A program made the translations under genes and the position numbers. Below are positions 12,024 through 21,262 of a stretch of DNA of 64,000 bases, in pieces (within the stretch, counting starts at the first letter, position 1; the number at the start of each line of letters is the position of its first letter). Origin of the DNA: Halothiobacillaceae bacterium. GTDB lineage: Bacteria; Pseudomonadota; Gammaproteobacteria; Halothiobacillales; Halothiobacillaceae. The stretch is from NCBI GenBank assembly GCA_006212015.1, contig SDAY01000001.1, positions 1 to 64,000 of the forward strand, in the 5' to 3' direction. The notes under the pieces were generated by a model that was not told the DNA's origin, did not search any database, and saw nothing but the letters and a program-made list of their open reading frames with translations.

Positions 12024-13037
12024 ATGATAGTCCTTGGTATCGAAACATCATGCGATGAAACCGCCTGCGCCCTCTATTCGAGCGAGGATGGTCTGCTCGG
12101 TCATCGTGTGCATACCCAGGCCATTCATGCCGAGTATGGCGGGGTCGTGCCGGAACTGGCCTCGCGGGATCATGTCCGCTGGCTGCTGCCGATGGTGGAT
12201 GGGTTGCTTGCCGATGCGGGGCTTGGGCGTGCCGCCATCGGTGGGGTTGCCTACACGGCCGGGCCCGGCCTGCTTGGCGCCCTGCTGGTGGGGGCGGCCT
12301 TCGGGGCTGGCCTGGCCTTTGCGCTGGGGGTTGAGGCGGTGGAGGTTCATCACATGGAAGGGCATCTGCTGGCCCCCATGCTCGATAATCCTGAGTTGCA
12401 GCCCCCTTTCCTTGCCCTGCTGGTTTCCGGTGGTCATACCATGCTGGTCGCGGTGCCTGCGGTTGGGCGTTATGAGGTGCTTGGCGAAACCCTGGATGAC
12501 GCAGTAGGGGAGGCCTTCGACAAGATTGCCAAGCTGATGGGGCTTGGTTATCCGGGCGGCGCCGCGCTGGCTCGGTTGGCGCAGGATGGCAGCGATACTG
12601 GGGCGCGTTTTCCGCGGCCGATGACCGATCGCCCCGGGCTCGAATTCAGCTTCAGCGGGCTCAAGACCCGCGCCATGCTCGCGCTTGCGGAGGTGACCGA
12701 TCGTCAGGGTCGGGCCGACGTGGCCCATGCCTTTGAGGAGGCGATTGTCGATACCCTGACCATCAAGTGCGAGCGGGCGCTGAATCAGACCGGCCTGCGC
12801 AACGTCGTCGTGGCGGGTGGGGTGGGCGCGAATCTGCGCCTGCGTGAGTCGCTGGCGACGATGGCCAGGAGACGTGGCGGCGAGGCGTTCTTCCCTCGTC
12901 ACGAGTTTTGCACGGATAACGCGGCGATGATCGCCTATGCCGGATGGTTGCGGCTCAAGGCGGGGCAGGGCGCGGCGGCCGAAGGCTTTGCGGCGCGTGC
13001 GCGCTGGCCGCTCGATGCCTTGAGCGCGCTGGCCTGA
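12024..13037 (+). CDS. tsaD: tRNA N6-threonylcarbamoyladenosine transferase TsaD
   Basis: [24 protein letters not shown]-like motif; divergent from rpsU. Confidence 0.97.
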   Translation: MIVLGIETSCDETACALYSSEDGLLGHRVHTQAIHAEYGGVVPELASRDHVRWLLPMVDGLLADAGLGRAAIGGVAYTAGPGLLGALLVGAAFGAGLAFALGVEAVEVHHMEGHLLAPMLDNPELQPPFLALLVSGGHTMLVAVPAVGRYEVLGETLDDAVGEAFDKIAKLMGLGYPGGAALARLAQDGSDTGARFPRPMTDRPGLEFSFSGLKTRAMLALAEVTDRQGRADVAHAFEEAIVDTLTIKCERALNQTGLRNVVVAGGVGANLRLRESLATMARRRGGEAFFPRHEFCTDNAAMIAYAGWLRLKAGQGAAAEGFAARARWPLDALSALA

Positions 13038-13044
13038 GCGGCGC

Positions 13045-13665
13045 TCAGGCCGAGCTGTCCGTGCCCGTTTTTTTGCTTGAGCCTATGCGGCTTTCGGTGC
13101 CGTTGAGCAGGCGCTGAATGTTGCCGCGATGGCGAATGATCAAGAGCGCGCTCATCAGCGCGATGCCCAGAATGGCGGGCGCGTTCATGTCCAGGCCCCA
13201 GGCGATGATCGGCGCGGCGGCGGCCGCGATCAGTGCGGCGAGGGATGAATAGCGCAGGGTTGCCGCCACCAGCAGCCAGGCGCCAAGCACGGCGAGTCCG
13301 AGCCAGGCTGAGAGGCCAAGCAGCACGCCGAGCGCGGTGGCGACGCCCTTGCCTCCGCGGAACTGGAAGAAAATCGGGTAGATATGGCCAAGGAAGGCGG
13401 CAAGCGCGGTCAGGATGACCACGATTTCGCTGGCCTCCAGCAGGCGCGCGATGATGACCGGGATCATGCCCTTCAGCATGTCGCCCAGCAGCGTCGCCAG
13501 CGCGGCGCCCTTGCGCCCCGTGCGAAGGACATTGGTGGCGCCGGGGTTGCCCGAACCCATGGTGCGTGGATCGGGTAGCCCCAGAAGCCGGCTGACAACG
13601 ATCGCCGTGGCGACGGACCCAAGCAGATAGCCACCAAGCGGCAGGGCGATGTCGATCCAGTTCAT
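13045..13665 (-). CDS. plsY: Glycerol-3-phosphate acyltransferase PlsY
   Basis: GSGNPGATNVLRTGRKGAALATLLGDMLKG and FRGGKGVAT motifs. Confidence 0.96.
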   Translation of the reverse strand: MNWIDIALPLGGYLLGSVATAIVVSRLLGLPDPRTMGSGNPGATNVLRTGRKGAALATLLGDMLKGMIPVIIARLLEASEIVVILTALAAFLGHIYPIFFQFRGGKGVATALGVLLGLSAWLGLAVLGAWLLVAATLRYSSLAALIAAAAAPIIAWGLDMNAPAILGIALMSALLIIRHRGNIQRLLNGTESRIGSSKKTGTDSSA

Positions 13666-13697
13666 GTGTTTTGGATTCTAGATAGGAGGGGAACGCG

Positions 13698-14453
13698 ATG
13701 ATACGTGGCGACAGGGGTGCAACCAAACCCGCCCCGCCCACGGTGTGGCTGCATGGGTGGGGCATGAGTTCCGCGATATGGCGCTCCGTGCCTGTCGCCA
13801 TGCAGGCCCATGCGGTGCGGCTGGATCTGCCGGGGCATGGCGGTCATCCATGGAAGGATGAGCTTGGTTCGGACCTGACCCGCTGGGCCGAGGAGGTCCT
13901 GGGGCGGGCGCCGCAACATGCGGTCTGGGTGGGGTGGTCGCTGGGTGGCCTGCTGGCGATGGAGGTCGCGCGCATCGCCCCGGAACGGGTTGAGGCCCTG
14001 GTGCTGATTGGGGCCACGCCCCGCTTCGTCGCGAAGGGGGATGGCGGATGCGGCATGCGGCCGGACATCTTTGCCCGGTTCGAGGCGGGCCTGCTTCAGG
14101 ATCCCGTGCTCACGATGCAGCGATTCATTGCGCTGCAGGTGGTTGGGGCTGAAGATGCCCGCCGTACGCGTCGATGGTTGGCTGCGTCCGTGGCCGATGC
14201 CCCCGCGGAATGCGCCGCGCTGAAGGCCGGGCTGGAGATCCTTCGGGATGCCGACATGTGCGCCGGGCTTGGCGGGGTGAAAAGACCCGCGAAAGTCATC
14301 CTTGGTGGACGGGATCAGATCGTGCCCCCCTGCGTGGAGGGGCTTTACAGGGCTTGCATGCCGGATGCCCAGGTCACGGTCCTGGCGGGCGCGGGTCATA
14401 TGCCGTTTCTGCAGGCGCCGGATCGGGTCGGGGAATGGGTTGAATCGTGGTGA
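13698..14453 (+). CDS. bioH: Pimeloyl-ACP methyl ester carboxylesterase BioH-like
   Basis: Alpha/beta hydrolase with LHGWGMSSAIW and GWSLGG; directly upstream of bioC. Confidence 0.9.
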   Translation: MIRGDRGATKPAPPTVWLHGWGMSSAIWRSVPVAMQAHAVRLDLPGHGGHPWKDELGSDLTRWAEEVLGRAPQHAVWVGWSLGGLLAMEVARIAPERVEALVLIGATPRFVAKGDGGCGMRPDIFARFEAGLLQDPVLTMQRFIALQVVGAEDARRTRRWLAASVADAPAECAALKAGLEILRDADMCAGLGGVKRPAKVILGGRDQIVPPCVEGLYRACMPDAQVTVLAGAGHMPFLQAPDRVGEWVESW

Positions 14454-14462
14454 TGGTGATTC

Positions 14463-15332
14463 ATGCATGAATATGCGTTGGAGAAGGCGCGCGTAAGGCG
14501 CTCCTTCGATGCGGCGGCCGGGCACTATGAGCAGCATGCGCGCCTGCAGAAGATGGTTCGGGACGAGATGCTCGATCGCCTGGAATGGATCAAGGTCGAT
14601 CCATCCGTGGTCGTTGACCTGGGTTGCGGGACCGGCGCGGCCACGCGGGCCCTGCGCAAGCGTTATCCGCGTGCAGGGGTGCTGGGGCTCGACATATCCA
14701 CGGGGATGCTCGCCATGGCCCGGGCAGGGCAGCCATGGCTGCGCAAGCCGCATCTGGTCTGCGCGGACATGGAGCGACTTCCCCTCGGGGATGCAAGCGT
14801 CGATCTTTTGTTTTCCAGTCTGACCCTGCAATGGAGCAATGAGCCTGAGCGCGTGTTTGCTGAGGCAAGGCGTGTATTGAAACCTGGAGGCGTGTTCGTT
14901 TTCAGCACGCTGGGGCCGGACAGCTTGCATGAGCTGCGAAACGCCTGGCGTGAGGCGGATCCGGCGCACACCCATGTCAACCTTTTCTATGACATGCATG
15001 ATGTGGGCGATGCCTTGCTGCGGGCCGGCTTGCGTGACCCGGTGATGGATGTCGAGCGGCTCACCCTGGGGTATCCCGACGTCGAGGCGGTGATGCGCAG
15101 TCTCAAGGGGATCGGGGCAAGAAATGGCCTGGCCGGGCGTTCGCGTGGCCTGACCGGGAAGGGGCGCCTGGAAAGGGTCAGGGCGACCTACGAACAGCTC
15201 CGCAATGAAGAAAATCAACTCCCGGTCAGCTATGAAGTCATCCACGGGCAGGCGTGGGGCGGGGAGCCTGGGCGCTATCGAGCCGATGCGTTCGGGGAGG
15301 TTCGGATACCCCTGAGTTCCCTCAAGCGCTGA
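14463..15332 (+). CDS. bioC: Malonyl-ACP O-methyltransferase BioC
   Basis: SAM motif VVDLGCGTGAATRAL; RRSFDAAAGHYEQHARLQ N-terminus; next to bioH. Confidence 0.92.
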   Translation: MHEYALEKARVRRSFDAAAGHYEQHARLQKMVRDEMLDRLEWIKVDPSVVVDLGCGTGAATRALRKRYPRAGVLGLDISTGMLAMARAGQPWLRKPHLVCADMERLPLGDASVDLLFSSLTLQWSNEPERVFAEARRVLKPGGVFVFSTLGPDSLHELRNAWREADPAHTHVNLFYDMHDVGDALLRAGLRDPVMDVERLTLGYPDVEAVMRSLKGIGARNGLAGRSRGLTGKGRLERVRATYEQLRNEENQLPVSYEVIHGQAWGGEPGRYRADAFGEVRIPLSSLKR

Positions 15333-15553
15333 TCAAATATTTCTATCCATGTATTTCCTTTGCTTTCAAATGCTTCAAAAGGCATTGAAATACTGAGTGT
15401 TTTTCCAATCTCCGAGGAAAAGGCCCGGAAAAGAACCAAACTTTAGAGCCCACTTATGTTGCAGTACCATGCACGGGCCAGCAAAGGGTGTGGGGAAGGC
15501 TTGTCTTCCGTGGCCCCGAGCAATATGCATTCAACCTTGGGAGGAGTCTCGAG

Positions 15554-17008
15554 ATGACAACGAGCACGGCCGTTGCCACTGAGCAGTACAACTACGACAT
15601 TGTGAAGAAGTTCGCCATCATGGCGCTCGTATGGGGCGTGCTGGGCATGACCGCTGGCGTGTGGATCGCCAGCGAGCTTGCCTGGCCGTTCCTGAACTTC
15701 GATGTGGCCGAGATCACCTTCGGGCGCCTGCGTCCGGTGCATACCACGCTGGTGATCTTCGGCTTTGGCGGTAGCGCGTTGTTCGCGACGTCCTACTACA
15801 TCGTGCAGCGCACCTGCCAGGCCCGTCTCTGGGGCGGCAAGTGGCTGCCCGAGTTCACGTTCTGGGGCTGGCAGGTCGGCGTCGGTGGCGGCGTGCTCCT
15901 GTACATGCTCGGCTTCACCCAGGGCCGCGAGTATGCCGAATTCATCTGGCAACTTGATCTGGCGATCGCGGTCGTGTGGGTGACCTACACCCTGATCTTC
16001 GTGATGACCCTGCTCAACCGCAGCCAGCCGCACATCTATGTGGCGAACTGGTTCTTCATCGCCTTCCTGTTGGTGATTGCACTGCTGCACATCTTCAACA
16101 ACCTGGCGGTGCCGGTGGCCTGGAACAGCCTCGAATCCTACAGCCTGTTCTCCGGCGTGCAGGATGCGATGACCCAGTGGTGGTACGGCCACAACGCGGT
16201 GGGCTTCTTCCTGACCGCGGCCTTCCTCGGCATGATGTATTACTTCGTGCCGAAGCAGGCGGGCCGTCCTGTCTACTCCTACCGCCTGTCCATCGTCCAC
16301 TTCTGGGCGCTGTCCTTCCTGTACATGTGGGCCGGTACCCACCACCTGCACTGGACCGCGATCCCGGACTGGACCTCGACCCTGGCGGCGACCTTCTCCA
16401 TCCTGCTGCTGCTGCCGTCCTGGGGTGGCATGATCAACGGCATCATGACCCTGTCCGGGGCATGGGACAAACTGCGCACCGACCCGATCATGCTGTTCAT
16501 GATCACCTCGCTGTCCTTCTACGGCATGTCGACCTTCGAAGGTCCGCTGATGTCGCTCAAGAGCGTGAACGCCCTGTCGCACTACACCGACTGGACCGTG
16601 GGTCACGTGCACTCCGGTGCGCTGGGCTGGGTGGCGATGATCACCTTCGGCTCGTTCTATCACTTGATCCCGCGTCTGTGGGGTGCCAAGGGGATGTACA
16701 GCACAAGCATGATCTACACCCACTTCTGGCTCGCGACCATCGGCATCGTGCTGTACATCGCCGCGCTGTGGGTGGCGGGTATCGGCCAGGGCCTGATGCT
16801 GCGTGCCTTCGATGAGTACGGCAACCTTGCCTACACCTTCATCGAGACCGTGACCTTCATGCACCTGCCCTACGCCGTGCGTGCCATCGGCGGCATGTTC
16901 TTCGTCGCCGGCATCCTGGTGATGGTTTACAACGTCTACATGACCATCGCTTCGACCAAGCGTGGCGTTGCCGTACACGTGGCTGGACAAGCCGCTGTTG
17001 CGCGCTGA
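15554..17008 (+). CDS. ccoN: cbb3-type cytochrome c oxidase subunit I
   Basis: [32 protein letters not shown]...; heme-copper oxidase sequence; ccoNOQP order. Confidence 0.97.
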   Translation: MTTSTAVATEQYNYDIVKKFAIMALVWGVLGMTAGVWIASELAWPFLNFDVAEITFGRLRPVHTTLVIFGFGGSALFATSYYIVQRTCQARLWGGKWLPEFTFWGWQVGVGGGVLLYMLGFTQGREYAEFIWQLDLAIAVVWVTYTLIFVMTLLNRSQPHIYVANWFFIAFLLVIALLHIFNNLAVPVAWNSLESYSLFSGVQDAMTQWWYGHNAVGFFLTAAFLGMMYYFVPKQAGRPVYSYRLSIVHFWALSFLYMWAGTHHLHWTAIPDWTSTLAATFSILLLLPSWGGMINGIMTLSGAWDKLRTDPIMLFMITSLSFYGMSTFEGPLMSLKSVNALSHYTDWTVGHVHSGALGWVAMITFGSFYHLIPRLWGAKGMYSTSMIYTHFWLATIGIVLYIAALWVAGIGQGLMLRAFDEYGNLAYTFIETVTFMHLPYAVRAIGGMFFVAGILVMVYNVYMTIASTKRGVAVHVAGQAAVAR

Positions 17009-17022
17009 GAGGAGAGTGATCG

Positions 17023-17757
17023 ATGAAGCATGAAAGCATCGAAATCAACGCCGGCCTGCTGATCATCCTCACCCTGGTGGTGGTCAGCATCGGTGGCCTG
17101 GTTGAAATCGTCCCGCTGTTCCATATCAAGGACACGGTCGAAGAGGTCAAGGGTGTGCGTCCGTACACCCCGCTGGAGCAGCGCGGCCGCGATCTTTACA
17201 TCCGTGAAGGTTGCTATGCCTGCCACTCGCAGATGATCCGTCCGTTCCGTGACGAGATGCTGCGTTACGGCCACTACTCGCTGGCGGCCGAATCCAAGTA
17301 CGACCACCCGTTCCAGTGGGCCTCCAAGCGCACCGGTCCGGACATCGCCCGCCTGGGCGGCAAGTACTCGGATGAGTGGCATACCCAGCACCTGATCCGT
17401 CCGCAGAACGTGGTCCCAGAGTCCATCATGCCGCCTTATCCGTGGCTGTTGAAGAACGAGCTGGCCTATGGCGATATCGAAAATCGCATGAAGGCCCTGA
17501 AGATGACGGGTGTCCCGTACTCCCTCAGCGAGGACGAGTACCAGGCCAACGTGGCCGAGCATGGCAAGGAGATGGCGGACAAGCTGCACATCCCGAATGC
17601 CAGGGCCACGCTGGAAGCTGAAGCGAACGGCCGCAACCTGGATGGCGACAAGTCGCGCATCACCGAGATGGACGCGATGGTGGCCTACCTGCAGGCGTTG
17701 GGCACCATGGTGGACTTCAAGCAATACGAGCAGGGCTACTTCGCCAACTTCCGCTGA
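17023..17757 (+). CDS. ccoO: cbb3-type cytochrome c oxidase subunit II
   Basis: [18 protein letters not shown] heme motif; operon. Confidence 0.97.
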   Translation: MKHESIEINAGLLIILTLVVVSIGGLVEIVPLFHIKDTVEEVKGVRPYTPLEQRGRDLYIREGCYACHSQMIRPFRDEMLRYGHYSLAAESKYDHPFQWASKRTGPDIARLGGKYSDEWHTQHLIRPQNVVPESIMPPYPWLLKNELAYGDIENRMKALKMTGVPYSLSEDEYQANVAEHGKEMADKLHIPNARATLEAEANGRNLDGDKSRITEMDAMVAYLQALGTMVDFKQYEQGYFANFR

Positions 17758-17786
17758 TCAAACCGTTAAGAACGTAGGAGCACTCA

Positions 17787-17987
17787 ATGTCTGAAATCTG
17801 GGCCTGGTTGGGCGATCTTGGCAACAGCAAGGTGCTGGCGCTGCTGATCTTCTTCACCACCTTTGTCGGCATCGTGCTCTACGTCTATACCGGCAAGCAG
17901 CGCAAGGAGAGGCTCGAGTCCTACAAGAACATTCCGTTTATCGACGACGAGGACAAGAATCCTGCGTCGAAACATGGGGATCAATAG
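17787..17987 (+). CDS. ccoQ: cbb3-type oxidase subunit CcoQ
   Basis: Small single-TM protein between ccoO and ccoP. Confidence 0.85.
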   Translation: MSEIWAWLGDLGNSKVLALLIFFTTFVGIVLYVYTGKQRKERLESYKNIPFIDDEDKNPASKHGDQ

Positions 17988-17989
17988 TC

Positions 17990-18895
17990 ATGGCGAATCC
18001 CGCTAACAAAAACTCCAAGCAGGTCGAAACCACCGGTCACGTCTGGGACGATGATCTGCGCGAGTACAGCAACCCGCTGCCGAGCTGGTGGTTGTGGACC
18101 TTCTACGCAACCATCGTCTTCTCGGTGGTCTACTGGATCCTGTATCCGGCCTGGCCGATCGGCAAGAGCTTCACCCGTGGCATCGCGACCGTCACCGTCG
18201 AAGAGAACGGTCAGATGGTCGAGAAGCCCTGGAACTCCCGCACCCAGCTGATCGAGGAAATGCAGAGCAGTCCCTCGGCGGTCAAGCAGCGTGAGTACAT
18301 CGAAAAGGTCGGCAAGGCCTCCTACGAGGAGATCCTCGCCAATCCGGACATGATGGCCTTCGCGCGCTCCATGGCGAAGGGCTACTTCGGTGACTACTGC
18401 GCCGCCTGCCACGGCAGTGGCGGTCAGGGCAACCTGCCTTATTTCCCGAACCTGGCCGACGACGACTGGCTGTGGGGCGGCAAGGTTGACCACCTCCAGG
18501 CCAGCATCAACAACGGCCGCAAGGGCAACATGCCGGCTTTCCCGGTGCAGGGCGAAGCGATGGATGACCTCGCCACCTATGTCCTGAGCCTGTCCGGCGA
18601 GCAGGTCGATGCCGCCGCCGCCGAGCGTGGCAAGAAGGGTTATGCCATGTGCATGGGCTGCCACGGCGCGGAAGGCAAGGGCAATCCGATGCTGGGCGCC
18701 GCCAACCTGACCGACAAGGCATGGTCCGTGATCAACATCCCCGCGGCGGGCTCCCTCGAGGAGAAGAAGAGGCTGATCGGCGGCGTGGTCAACAAGGGCA
18801 TTCAGCGCGAGATGCCGGCTTTTGCCAGTCGCCTGAAGCCTGAGGAGATCAAGATGCTGACGGTCTACGTCCACGAGTTGGGTGGCGGTCAGTAA
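17990..18895 (+). CDS. ccoP: cbb3-type cytochrome c oxidase subunit III (diheme)
   Basis: Two CxxCH motifs (CAACHG, CMGCHG); ETTGHVWDDDLREYSNPLPSWWLW N-terminus. Confidence 0.97.
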   Translation: MANPANKNSKQVETTGHVWDDDLREYSNPLPSWWLWTFYATIVFSVVYWILYPAWPIGKSFTRGIATVTVEENGQMVEKPWNSRTQLIEEMQSSPSAVKQREYIEKVGKASYEEILANPDMMAFARSMAKGYFGDYCAACHGSGGQGNLPYFPNLADDDWLWGGKVDHLQASINNGRKGNMPAFPVQGEAMDDLATYVLSLSGEQVDAAAAERGKKGYAMCMGCHGAEGKGNPMLGAANLTDKAWSVINIPAAGSLEEKKRLIGGVVNKGIQREMPAFASRLKPEEIKMLTVYVHELGGGQ

Positions 18896-18913
18896 AACCC
18901 GATCTGGGGAAAC

Positions 18914-18941
18914 AATGCCAGCTAGCGCTGGCATTTTTTTT
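18914..18941 (+). terminator. Intrinsic terminator after ccoP
   Basis: AATGCCAGC-TAGC-GCTGGCATT followed by a T run. Confidence 0.85.
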
Positions 18942-19009
18942 GCATCGGGCATGTCCATGCCTGATGTATGATTAAAAACACGCATGGATGTCTCATCAGG
19001 GGTCTGCAT

Positions 19010-20422
19010 ATGTCCGCAGAGCACGAAGAATCGCTGTACCAGGCGCGAGTCGCCATTCACCCGAAGTCGGTGAAGGGCGTTTTTCGTACCTTCAAGACCA
19101 GCATGCTTCTGCTGGCCTTTGCGGTGTTCTTCCTTCTTCCATGGTTGCGCTGGGATCGTGGCGATGGCCCTTCGCAGGCGGTGCTGTTCGACCTTCCTGG
19201 GCGTCGTTTCTACATCTTCGACCTGATCGTGCATCCGCAGGACATGTTCCTGCTGGCCGGGGCGCTGATCATCTTTGCCTGGTTCCTGTTCTTCGTGACA
19301 GGGGTCGTCGGGCGGGCGTTCTGCGGCTACTTCTGCTTCCAGACGCTGTGGACCGATGCGTTCATGTTCATCGAGCGCTGGGTGCAGGGGGATCGGCAGA
19401 GGCGGCTCAAGATCGAGAAGCTTCCCTGGAATGTCGAAAAGATCACCATGAAAGGCCTGACCTGGCTGGCCTGGCTGGCCTTTGCCTGGTGGTCGGGCTT
19501 TACCTTCACGGCCTACTGGACCGATGCCCCGGCGTTCTTCGGCAATTTCTTTACCGGCGAGGCGGCCTCCGCGGCCTACATCACGACCGGTCTGCTGACC
19601 TTCTCGACCTTTGTCGTGGCGGGGTTTGCGCGCGAGCAGGTGTGCATCTACATGTGCCCCTATTCGCGCTTCCAGACGGTCATGTTCGACAAGGAAACCC
19701 TGATCCCTGCCTATGATTTCAAGCGCGGCGAAGGCGAGAAGGGCCGCCATAGCCTCGGTCGTGGCCTGAAGACACAGGACGAGCGCAAGGCCGCCGGTCA
19801 TGGCGACTGTGTCGATTGTGGTCTGTGCGTGCAGGTCTGTCCGACCGGCATCGATATCCGCGACGGCCTGCAGATTGCCTGCATCAACTGCGGACTGTGC
19901 ATCGATGCCTGCAACGAGATCATGGACAAGCAGGGTTGGGAGCGTGGCCTGATTCGCTATGCCTCCGAGCAGGAGATCGAGACCGGGGTCAAGCCGCGTG
20001 TGCTGAAACCGAAGACCCTGGGTTATGGCGCGGCGATCGCTGTCGTATTCGGTTTCCTGATTTACGGGGTCCTCCACCAGGCGCCGATGGACTTCGCCAT
20101 CGACCAGGTGCGCAATCCGCTGGCGGTGACGCTGGGCGATGGCCGCGTGCAGAACAGCTACGAGATCAAGATCAACAACAAGATGACTCATCCGCTCAAG
20201 CTCTCGCTGGGGGTCGATGGCCTGCAGGATGCCGAGGTCGAGATCGCGGGTGGCAAGAAGGACATCGAGGTCGCTTCCAACAACCTGCTGCGGCTGCTGG
20301 TCCGTGTCAGGCGTCCGGCGGGGCCGGCCGGCTCCCAGCAGGATTTCAGCTTCGTGCTGACGGACAAGGACGGCAAGATCGATCCGGTGTCCATGCACAC
20401 CACCTTCAACATGCCACGCTGA
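19010..20422 (+). CDS. ccoG: Cytochrome c oxidase accessory protein CcoG
   Basis: CVDCGLCVQVCPTGIDIRDGLQIACINCGLCIDAC ferredoxin motifs; start trimmed to MSAEHEES. Confidence 0.95.
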   Translation: MSAEHEESLYQARVAIHPKSVKGVFRTFKTSMLLLAFAVFFLLPWLRWDRGDGPSQAVLFDLPGRRFYIFDLIVHPQDMFLLAGALIIFAWFLFFVTGVVGRAFCGYFCFQTLWTDAFMFIERWVQGDRQRRLKIEKLPWNVEKITMKGLTWLAWLAFAWWSGFTFTAYWTDAPAFFGNFFTGEAASAAYITTGLLTFSTFVVAGFAREQVCIYMCPYSRFQTVMFDKETLIPAYDFKRGEGEKGRHSLGRGLKTQDERKAAGHGDCVDCGLCVQVCPTGIDIRDGLQIACINCGLCIDACNEIMDKQGWERGLIRYASEQEIETGVKPRVLKPKTLGYGAAIAVVFGFLIYGVLHQAPMDFAIDQVRNPLAVTLGDGRVQNSYEIKINNKMTHPLKLSLGVDGLQDAEVEIAGGKKDIEVASNNLLRLLVRVRRPAGPAGSQQDFSFVLTDKDGKIDPVSMHTTFNMPR

Positions 20423-20431
20423 TCAAGAAAC

Positions 20432-21244
20432 ATGTCCATTCTCGTCACTCTCGGGGTCGGCATTCTGCTGATCGTTCTGGCCTTCCTGGGGCTGAATCGC
20501 CTGATTCGCCTTGGCGGGCGCCAAGCGGCTGTCATCATGGCCATTCTCACGGTCGGCTTTTACCTGCCGTTCGCGCTGATGAACTGGCCCGGCGCCGATG
20601 TGGTGGCCATCCACGTCGCTGTCTATTTGATCGTGGTCTTCATGCTGGGCATCCTCGCCTACCAGCGCGAGCAGCGGTTGCACGAACGCGGCAGCGGCAA
20701 GGGTTTTCGCTGGGGGCCAGGGCTGATCATCGGTTTCTTTGCCGTGATCATCGCGCTGGATGCCGTGTTCGTGACGGTGGCCACGGGCGGGCTCGACAGC
20801 CGCGTCAGTGCCTGGCTGCTGCCCAAGCCCAGGCAGGGGGACGCGATCAGCTCCTATTTCCCCGGCACGACGGCGCATGACTTCCAGAAGAAGGAGGCGT
20901 TGTACAACGACTACCTGCAGCGGGTGGAGCGGCAGAAAAAACGAGGCTGGGAGGTCGACTATGGCTGGTTGCGGGCACCCGTCAAAGGCCAGGCATCGAC
21001 CTTCCAGGTCAAGGCCGTGGATCGTCATGGCTCGCCGATCGCCGGCGCCGAGGTCTCCGCCCGGTTCCTGCGGCCCTCCAATCAGCGGGAGGACTTCAGC
21101 CTGAAGCTGCCCGAGGTCGCGGCCGGTGTGTATGCCACCGAGGCGACGCCGCCCCTGGCGGGGCTGTGGCAGGTCGTCATCCTGGTGAGCCGCGGCGAGG
21201 ACGTGCATGAGGTGCAGGCCTCGACCGATATCGGCGCGCCCTGA
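20432..21244 (+). CDS. FixH/CcoH family protein with an extended N-terminal membrane region
   Basis: C-terminal half resembles FixH (ALYNDYLQ ... AEVSARFLRPSNQREDF ... GLWQVVI); N-terminus has extra TM segments; between ccoG and ccoI. Confidence 0.8.
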   Translation: MSILVTLGVGILLIVLAFLGLNRLIRLGGRQAAVIMAILTVGFYLPFALMNWPGADVVAIHVAVYLIVVFMLGILAYQREQRLHERGSGKGFRWGPGLIIGFFAVIIALDAVFVTVATGGLDSRVSAWLLPKPRQGDAISSYFPGTTAHDFQKKEALYNDYLQRVERQKKRGWEVDYGWLRAPVKGQASTFQVKAVDRHGSPIAGAEVSARFLRPSNQREDFSLKLPEVAAGVYATEATPPLAGLWQVVILVSRGEDVHEVQASTDIGAP

Positions 21245-21262
21245 TCGACCCTGATTGCCAAC

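Noticed and set aside
13662-15245. 527-aa minus-strand ORF opposite bioH-bioC
   Set aside because: Antisense to two recognisable genes; translation rich in H/P/R with no motif
17981-20398. 805-aa minus-strand ORF opposite ccoP-ccoG
   Set aside because: Spans two well-supported genes on the opposite strand; no recognisable domain
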